A stretch of DNA of 18,802 nt from Rikenellaceae bacterium (lineage in GTDB: Bacteria; Bacteroidota; Bacteroidia; Bacteroidales; Rikenellaceae): the NCBI GenBank assembly GCA_020859745.1, contig JAJBVQ010000273.1:1-18802 (forward strand), written 5' to 3'. Under the pieces are notes generated by a model, which made no database searches, had not been told where the DNA came from, and saw nothing but the letters and a program-made list of their open reading frames with translations. Below, piece by piece: positions 13,827-18,802 of the stretch; within the stretch, counting starts at the first letter, position 1, and each line of letters starts with the position of its first letter. The position numbers were made by a program, and so were the translations under genes.

Positions 13827-16262
13827 ATGCAATCCGACCATACACAGACCGATTACCTACAAGGGCTGAACGGCCCCCAGCGCAGCGCCGTCGAGAACTA
13901 CGCCGGGCCGTCGCTCATTATCGCCGGCGCAGGATCCGGCAAGACCCGCGTGCTCACCATGCGCATCGCCCACATGTTGCAGCAGGGCATCTCGCCCCGC
14001 AACATCATGGCCCTGACCTTTACCAACAAAGCGGCGCGCGAGATGCGCGACCGCGTGACCAAGATATTGCCTTACGAAGCCGTGCGCGGGCTGTGGATGG
14101 GAACCTTCCACTCCCTGTTCAGCCGCATCCTGCGGGCCGAGGCCCAGTTGCTGGGCTTCCCGGAGGCCTTCACCATCTACGACACCGCGGACAGCCGGAA
14201 TGTCGTCAAAGCCATCGTGCGGCAGCTCGAACTGCCCGATGAGCAGTACAAGCCGAATGAAATCTATTCGCGTATCTCGCTGGCCAAGAACAATCTGGTG
14301 CTGCCCGAAGCCTATGCCGCCAACGCGACGCTGACCGACGAGGACGCGCGGGCCAAGCGGCCGAGGCTGGCGGAGATCTATGCCCTCTATATGCGCCAGT
14401 GCCGCCAGAACGGCGCGATGGACTTCGACGACCTGCTGCTCTACATGAACATCCTGCTGCGCGACCATCCGGAAATTGCGCAGAAATACGGCGACCAGTT
14501 CCAGTACATACTGGTGGACGAGTACCAGGATACCAACTACTCGCAGTACCTGATCGTCAAGAAGTTGGCGGACATCCGGCGGAATATCTGCGTGGTGGGG
14601 GACGACTCCCAGAGCATCTACTCGTTCCGCGGGGCGCGGATCGAGAACATCCTCCGTTTCCAGCAGGACTACCCGGAGGCGAAGATCTTCAAACTGGAGC
14701 AGAACTACCGTTCGACCCGGACGATCGTCGAGGCGGCCAACAGTGTGATCGAAAAGAACAGCCGCAAGCTGCCCAAGCACCTTTTCTCGGAAAACGAACA
14801 GGGGGAGCCGATCAAAGTGATCTGCACCCTCAGCGACAAGGAGGAGGCGCAGCGCGTGTCGGCGGACATCCACACCACCCTGTACGGCGAACAGGCCTCG
14901 CCGGACGAGTTCGCGGTGCTCTACCGCACCAACGCCCAGTCGCGCGTGATCGAGGAGTACCTGCGGGGGAACAATATCCCCTACCGGATCTACGGCGGCC
15001 AGTCGTTCTACCAGCGGGCCGAGATCAAGGACGCCATCGCTTACCTGCGGCTGGCGATCAACCCGAAGGATGACGAGTCGCTCAAGCGGATCATCAACTT
15101 CCCGGCCCGGGGGATCGGCGAAACCTCGGTGGGAAAGATCGTCGCGGCCGGGCAGGCCAAGGGCGTTTCGATGTGGGAAGTGCTGCTCACCCACACGCCG
15201 GAGGAGCTGGGCATCCGCGGCGGGGCGGTCAAGGGGCTGACGGTGTTCGTCAAGAATTTCACCGACCTGTTCCGGCGGTCGGGGGAGATGGACGCCTACG
15301 AGTTGGCGATGGAGGTGATGGCTCGGTCGGGGCTGGTGGCGCATTACAAGGACAGCCCGTCGATCGAGGACGAGTCGCGGTTGCAGAACGTGGAGGAACT
15401 CATCAATTCGGTGAAAGTGTTCGTGGACGAGCAGAACGAGGCTGCGGCTTCGGGTGAGGGTGCGGAAACCGTCGCGCCGGATGCCGATGCGCCGCAGGAG
15501 GGCGTCGTGCGCGGGCCGGTGACGCTGGACCAGTGGTTGCAGAATATCGCCCTGCTGACCGACATGGACAACAGCAAGGACGACGACACCCCGCGGGTGA
15601 CGCTGCTGACCGTCCACGCTTCCAAGGGGTTGGAGTTCAAGTACACCTATATCGTGGGGCTGGAGGAGAACCTCTTCCCGAGCCAGCACGGCAGTTCGTC
15701 GGCCGAGGATATCGAGGAGGAGCGGCGGCTGTTTTATGTGGCGCTGACGCGGGCCGAGAAGCGGGCCACACTGAGTTTCGCCCTGTCGCGGTTCAAGTGG
15801 GGCAGCGTGGTGCCGTCGCAGGCGAGCCGCTTTATCAAGGAGATCGACCCGAAGTACCTCGACATGCCGACTCTGCCGGAGACGGACACCTTCGGCGAGG
15901 ATGGCAATACGGGGCTGCGGAACCGATGGAACGCTTCGGGCGGGGCGAAGGTGCCGGGCGATCCCCGGCCCGCTTTCCAGCGGTACCAGCGGAAAACGGC
16001 TGCGCCCGTATCAGCGGAGGGAAACTCCGCTCCGGCGGGCTTTAAAAAGATTGACGCCCGTCCGGCAGCGATTCCGGAAGGGAAGCCGTTGGACTCCGCG
16101 GGAGATTTGACGGTAGGCGCGCGCGTGGCGCACGCCCGGTGCGGGATCGGCACGGTGACGGCGTTCGAGCAGACGGCGACGGACACGAAAGTGACGGTGC
16201 GTTTCGAGGCGGCGGGGGCCAAGACCTTGCTGCTGAAATTCGCCAAGCTGCGGCTGATTTGA
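13827..16262 (+). CDS. pcrA: PcrA/UvrD-type superfamily 1A DNA helicase
   Basis: The 811-residue protein is a 3'-5' DNA helicase of the UvrD/PcrA group, acting in nucleotide-excision and mismatch repair and in removing proteins from DNA. Motifs run in order: the Q-motif region GLNGPQRSAV, Walker A AGAGSGKT (33-40), TFTNKAAREM (motif Ia), VDEYQDTN (230-237, Walker B Asp231-Glu232), GDDSQSIYSFRGA (258-270), QNYRST (292-297), TVHASKGLEF (595-604) and VALTRAEKR (638-646). The last 50 residues (LTVGARVAHARCGIGTVTAFE...) form the Tudor-like C-terminal domain of PcrA, which contacts RNA polymerase in Bacillus. An acidic/Ala-rich linker at about 535-562 is less conserved. It is longer than PcrA (about 720), as common in Bacteroidetes. 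It shares strand with ung, so co-transcription is possible. A terminator lies 112 bases downstream. Confidence 0.95.
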   Translation: MQSDHTQTDYLQGLNGPQRSAVENYAGPSLIIAGAGSGKTRVLTMRIAHMLQQGISPRNIMALTFTNKAAREMRDRVTKILPYEAVRGLWMGTFHSLFSRILRAEAQLLGFPEAFTIYDTADSRNVVKAIVRQLELPDEQYKPNEIYSRISLAKNNLVLPEAYAANATLTDEDARAKRPRLAEIYALYMRQCRQNGAMDFDDLLLYMNILLRDHPEIAQKYGDQFQYILVDEYQDTNYSQYLIVKKLADIRRNICVVGDDSQSIYSFRGARIENILRFQQDYPEAKIFKLEQNYRSTRTIVEAANSVIEKNSRKLPKHLFSENEQGEPIKVICTLSDKEEAQRVSADIHTTLYGEQASPDEFAVLYRTNAQSRVIEEYLRGNNIPYRIYGGQSFYQRAEIKDAIAYLRLAINPKDDESLKRIINFPARGIGETSVGKIVAAGQAKGVSMWEVLLTHTPEELGIRGGAVKGLTVFVKNFTDLFRRSGEMDAYELAMEVMARSGLVAHYKDSPSIEDESRLQNVEELINSVKVFVDEQNEAAASGEGAETVAPDADAPQEGVVRGPVTLDQWLQNIALLTDMDNSKDDDTPRVTLLTVHASKGLEFKYTYIVGLEENLFPSQHGSSSAEDIEEERRLFYVALTRAEKRATLSFALSRFKWGSVVPSQASRFIKEIDPKYLDMPTLPETDTFGEDGNTGLRNRWNASGGAKVPGDPRPAFQRYQRKTAAPVSAEGNSAPAGFKKIDARPAAIPEGKPLDSAGDLTVGARVAHARCGIGTVTAFEQTATDTKVTVRFEAAGAKTLLLKFAKLRLI

Positions 16263-16285
16263 CAAGGCATTTCCCATGCCAATGG

Positions 16286-16336
16286 CGGCCTTAGCGCCGG
16301 GCGACCGTAGGTCGCCGGGGGGGCGGCGCAAGGCCG
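16286..16336. repeat. GC-rich stem-loop downstream of the helicase gene
   Basis: The outer stem CGGCCTT-A-GCGCCG (16286-16299) pairs with CGGCGCAAGGCCG (16324-16336). The inner stem GGCGACC-GTA-GGTCGCC is 16300-16316. A seven-G bulge (16317-16323) lies on the right side. It is followed by no T tract, so it is not a typical intrinsic terminator; it may protect the 3' end of the helicase mRNA. It does not share the boxes of the larger repeats. Confidence 0.55.
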
Positions 16337-16373
16337 AACCCGAGGAGTTAATGGATTCTTTACCGATAATTTT

Positions 16374-16405
16374 GCCCGGTGTGCGGAAAGCGTGCCGGGC
16401 TTTTT
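16374..16405 (+). terminator. Terminator after the helicase gene
   Basis: GCCCGGTGTGC (16374-16384), loop GGAAA and GCGTGCCGGGC (16390-16400) form an 11-base-pair stem with three wobble pairs, followed at once by TTTTT (16401-16405). It is the classical intrinsic form and separates the helicase from the promoter of the lyase. Confidence 0.85.
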
Positions 16406-16406
16406 A

Positions 16407-16437
16407 TTTGCCCGGGAACGAAAATCTTTTATTTTTG
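16407..16437 (+). promoter_or_regulatory. Bacteroidetes-type promoter of the lyase gene
   Basis: TTTG (16407-16410) and TATTTTTG (16430-16437) are separated by 19 bases. They match the Bacteroidetes -33 TTTG and -7 TAnnTTTG elements. Transcription would start around 16443, leaving a leader of about 40 bases before the ATG at 16483. This is the best promoter in the window. Confidence 0.8.
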
Positions 16438-16482
16438 TAGAATATTCCGATGAATAATTACTAACCCAAACCTATTTCCAGA

Positions 16483-17931
16483 ATGAATCCGGTGAAATTT
16501 TACAGTGGGGAGAACGTCCCTTTGGAGTTGCATAAAGTGCGGGTGGTGCAGAAGCTCCACCTGGTGCCGATCGAGCGGCGGCTCGACGCCATCAAGGAGG
16601 CGGGGTTCAACACTTTCCGCCTTTCGACGATGGACGTGTTCCTCGACATGCTGACCGACAGCGGCACCAACGCCATGAGCGACAACCAGATCGCTGCCAT
16701 GTTCCGCGCCGACGACGCCTATGCGGGTTCGCAGTCCTTTGCGCGGCTGCAAAAGGCGGTCGAGGATGTGCTGGGCAAGAAATACCTGCTGCCGGTGCAC
16801 CAGGGCAGGGCCGCCGAGAATATTATCTGCCGCCGGTATGTCAAGCCGGGAAATGTGATCCCGATGAACTACCACTTCACCACAGCGCTGGCCCACATTA
16901 TGGAGAACGGCGGTGCGGTCGCCGAGTTGCTGCACGACGAGGCTTTGGAGCTGAAGTCCGAGAATCCGTTCAAGGGGAATATCGACATCGACAAGCTGGT
17001 GAAGTGCATCGAGGAGAACGGCGTGGAGAATATCCCGTTCATCCGCATGGAGGCCTCGACCAACCTGATCGGCGGGCAGCCCTTCTCGATCGCCAACCTG
17101 ATGGACGTGCGCCGCGTGGCCGACAAATATGGCCTGATGCTGGTGCTGGACGCGTCGCTGCTGGGTGAGAACGCTTACCTCGTGAAGCAGCGCGAAGCAG
17201 AGTGGAAAGAGAATTCGATGGCGGACATCATTAAGATGATGACCGGGCTGGCGGACTTGGTCTATTTCTCGGCGCGCAAACTCAGCTCGTCGCGCGGGGG
17301 CGGTATCTGCACCAACCGGCAGGAGCTGTTCAAGGAGATGGAGGCGCTAATCCCGCTCTATGAAGGCTTTTTGACCTACGGCGGTATCTCCGTGCGGGAG
17401 ATCGAGGCGATGGCGGTGGGACTTTACGAAACGCTGGACGAGACGATGATCTCGCAAAGCCCGACGTTCATCGCCTACCTGGTTCGCGAGATGGAGAAGC
17501 GGGGCAGTCCGGTGGTGACGCCTCCGGGGGTGTTGGGGGCGCACGTGGACGCGATGAAGTTCTGCGAACATATCCCGCAGACGGAGTATCCGGCGGGTGC
17601 GCTGGCGGCGGCGTTCTACCTGATCTCGGGCATCCGGGGCATGGAGCGCGGGACGATCTCCAGCGTGCGCGACGAGAACGGGGTCGAGATTCTGGCGGAC
17701 GTGGAGCTGTTGCGGCTGGCGGTGCCGCGGCGCGTGTTTACGCTGTCGCAGGTCAAATATGTGATCGACCGCATGCAGTGGCTCTACGACAACCGCGAGA
17801 TGATCGGAGGGTTGCGGTTCACGTATGAACCGCCGGTGCTGCGCTTCTTTATGGGCGGCTTGGAGCCGACCAGCGACTGGCCGGCCAAACTGGTGGACAA
17901 GTTCCGCAAGGACTTCGGCGACAGCTTATAG
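16483..17931 (+). CDS. tpl: Tyrosine phenol-lyase/tryptophanase family lyase
   Basis: This 482-residue PLP enzyme is of the beta-eliminating lyase group, which splits tyrosine to phenol (TPL) or tryptophan to indole (TnaA), each with pyruvate and ammonia. The whole length aligns, for example AGFNTFRLSTMDVFLDMLTD, DAYAGS (Tyr80), PVHQGRAAEN (Arg109), GGQPFSIANL, PLP-lysine Lys266 in FSARK, TYGG, Arg411 in LLRLAVPRR and TYEPPVLRFF. Three positions that separate the two activities are TPL-like: Thr133 (TPL Thr124, Asp in TnaA), Arg389 in MERG (TPL Arg381) and Phe455 (TPL Phe448, His463 in TnaA). One expected residue is missing: the PLP-contacting Arg of TPL (217) is Leu226 here, in DASLLGENAY. 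Residue correspondences come from remembered sequences. Many databases would call this tryptophanase. It is monocistronic, with its own promoter and terminator. Confidence 0.88.
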   Translation: MNPVKFYSGENVPLELHKVRVVQKLHLVPIERRLDAIKEAGFNTFRLSTMDVFLDMLTDSGTNAMSDNQIAAMFRADDAYAGSQSFARLQKAVEDVLGKKYLLPVHQGRAAENIICRRYVKPGNVIPMNYHFTTALAHIMENGGAVAELLHDEALELKSENPFKGNIDIDKLVKCIEENGVENIPFIRMEASTNLIGGQPFSIANLMDVRRVADKYGLMLVLDASLLGENAYLVKQREAEWKENSMADIIKMMTGLADLVYFSARKLSSSRGGGICTNRQELFKEMEALIPLYEGFLTYGGISVREIEAMAVGLYETLDETMISQSPTFIAYLVREMEKRGSPVVTPPGVLGAHVDAMKFCEHIPQTEYPAGALAAAFYLISGIRGMERGTISSVRDENGVEILADVELLRLAVPRRVFTLSQVKYVIDRMQWLYDNREMIGGLRFTYEPPVLRFFMGGLEPTSDWPAKLVDKFRKDFGDSL

Positions 17932-17955
17932 CGGTCCCGTTCGGTCTTGCATAGC

Positions 17956-17983
17956 AAGGGCGGCCTCATCAGGGCCGCCCTTT
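17956..17983 (+). terminator. Terminator between convergent genes
   Basis: AAGGGCGGCC (17956-17965) pairs perfectly with GGCCGCCCTT (17973-17982) around a seven-base loop. It starts 25 bases after the lyase stop and ends 10 bases before the stop of the opposing gene. The T tract on the plus strand is short (TTTG). It may act in both directions. Confidence 0.7.
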
Positions 17984-17992
17984 GTCGTGATG

Positions 17993-18583
17993 TCAGAAGC
18001 GGTATTTCACTTTGATGTCGAGGCCGATGAATGTCCCGTCGCCGGTAAATTTATCGTCGCTCCACTTCACTATTACCGGGTTGACATGGAATGCCGGCTC
18101 CAGGATCAACCCTTTGCAAAGCCTGAAGTCTTTACTGACCGAGAAACAGAACCCGAACCGATTGTTGAAAAGAGCGCCATGCCATACTTTGTCCGGCGAA
18201 ATGTCCCAATTCATCCCGGCTGTAAAATTCACGATGTCCGACCAGAATTTATAACTCAGCCGTAAGGATGCGTAGTGCAAGGTCGGTTTCCGGCCGTTGT
18301 TCGGGTTATCCGGGAATATCGACATGAACGTTACCGTTTGGGGCCTGTCGAAGATCCCCAGTTCAATGCCGCTGTGACGGGAGAACTGGCCTTCAACGGT
18401 CAATCCGAAAGAGGGAATGAAGCCGGGGTCCCTGGCGGCATTGGGCTGCCATTCCGGTGAAAAACTCAGCCCGACGGCGATCCTCGGTTTAAAGGATTCG
18501 CCTGCGGGACGGTTCTGCGCCGGCAGCGGCAGGGCGATCAGTCCTGCCGCTACGGCGATTGCGATTTGCCTGAGCGAGTTCAT
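17993..18583 (-). CDS. Small outer-membrane beta-barrel protein
   Basis: The 196-residue protein starts MNSLRQIAIAVAAGLIALPL, a signal peptide with probable cleavage after LPA before Gln. The mature part alternates polar and hydrophobic residues in strand-sized pieces (for example RIAVGLSFSPEW, FGLTVEGQF, YASLRLSYKF, NFTAGMNWDI, LILEPAFHV, GTFIGLDIKVKYRF). It ends in Phe after an aromatic-rich strand, the usual signal for barrel assembly. About eight strands are possible, like small OmpA/OmpW-type or PorT-type barrels. I do not recognise a specific family and assign no substrate. The frame also opens seven codons upstream (18604), but the signal peptide sets the start at 18583. It converges with the lyase gene. 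Confidence 0.75.
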   Translation of the reverse strand: MNSLRQIAIAVAAGLIALPLPAQNRPAGESFKPRIAVGLSFSPEWQPNAARDPGFIPSFGLTVEGQFSRHSGIELGIFDRPQTVTFMSIFPDNPNNGRKPTLHYASLRLSYKFWSDIVNFTAGMNWDISPDKVWHGALFNNRFGFCFSVSKDFRLCKGLILEPAFHVNPVIVKWSDDKFTGDGTFIGLDIKVKYRF

Positions 18584-18768
18584 AAGGCTTGGTGTTAGTG
18601 TCAATAAATGTAATGATAAAAAACAATATAAAAAATACCTAATGGTGTAATGTTATGGATGCGGACATAAAAAAGATTGATCAGCGGAGGTTTGAAATCT
18701 ATTTATTATATTTATAGTCAAAATCCGGGTCGGATTTTTAGGAACTAACCATCTAAAACAAGTTCGTT
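18584..18768. promoter_or_regulatory. AT-rich divergent promoter region
   Basis: This spacer separates the barrel gene from a gene starting on the other strand. Candidate -7 boxes, each one base off TAnnTTTG, are TACATTTA on the minus strand (18605-18612) and TATATTTA on the plus strand (18707-18714). Neither has a well-spaced -33 TTG. Nothing else is evident. Confidence 0.35.
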
Positions 18769-18802
18769 ATGAAAAAAAACCCCACCAACGACATCAAGAA
18801 CA
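18769..18802 (+). CDS. Start of a gene cut by the window end
   Basis: An ATG at 18769 opens a frame reading MKKNPTNDIKN to the last base. It is preceded by an AT-rich leader and a near-consensus -7 box (18707-18714). Only 11 codons are visible, so no function can be given. The start is supported by its position after a promoter-like region rather than by homology. Confidence 0.45.
   Translation, partial: MKKNPTNDIKN

Noticed and set aside
13857..15689. 610-codon open frame antisense to the helicase gene
   Set aside because: Composition is Arg/Leu/Val/His-biased shadow coding; the plus strand has complete helicase motifs.
1..18802. tRNA, rRNA, riboswitch or known regulatory RNA
   Set aside because: No cloverleaf with a TTCRA-type arm, rRNA signature or familiar riboswitch core was noticed on either strand; this was a reading by eye, not a covariance search.

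Overview
The window looks like a chromosomal segment of a GC-rich Bacteroidales bacterium, most likely of the Rikenellaceae/Alistipes type. That placement is inference. It rests on a fused SecDF protein, Bacteroidetes-type promoters (TAnnTTTG at -7, sometimes TTTG at -33), no Shine-Dalgarno sequences, a Q-rich signal-peptidase site typical of the phylum, a TIGR02757-family protein and a periplasmic two-half M16 peptidase. No phage, integrase, CRISPR, tRNA or rRNA was recognised. Most genes are housekeeping.

Layout. 1-613: a truncated unrecognised minus-strand frame at the edge, then GC-rich non-coding DNA with repeat fragments. 614-2224 (-): class I fumarase ending in a strong terminator. 2225-2529: divergent promoter region. 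2530-5508 (+): secDF, followed by a terminator. 5597-7041 (+): a two-gene unit of a LolD-like ABC ATPase and a TIGR02757/DUF2400 protein that overlap by four bases. 7054-7310: a large nested palindromic repeat between convergent genes. 7335-9146 (-): RlhA-like U32 protein. 9367-12216 (-): M16 metallopeptidase. 12413-12589 (+): a 58-residue winged-helix-like protein. 12588-12985: two further palindromic elements, one sharing sequence and fold with the copy at 7054-7310. 13067-13731 (+): uracil-DNA glycosylase broken by a single missing base. 13827-16262 (+): PcrA/UvrD helicase. 16483-17931 (+): PLP-dependent beta-eliminating lyase. 17993-18583 (-): small outer-membrane beta-barrel. 18769 to the end (+): the first 11 codons of another gene.

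How genes relate. SecDF, the LolD-like ATPase, the M16 peptidase and the beta-barrel all serve the cell envelope. The glycosylase and the helicase are neighbouring DNA-repair functions, and TIGR02757 may be a distant DNA-glycosylase relative (inference). Fumarase and the lyase (tyrosine to phenol, pyruvate and ammonia, if it is active as a tyrosine phenol-lyase) are central or amino-acid metabolism.

The most interesting signals are: (1) a family of nested palindromic intergenic elements with shared boxes in at least two good copies and two fragments; (2) the frameshifted ung; (3) a lyase with tyrosine-phenol-lyase specificity residues but Leu in place of a PLP-contacting Arg; (4) an apparently leaderless lolD-like promoter. 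I found no clear new defence or mobile system; the repeat family is the best candidate for something undescribed.
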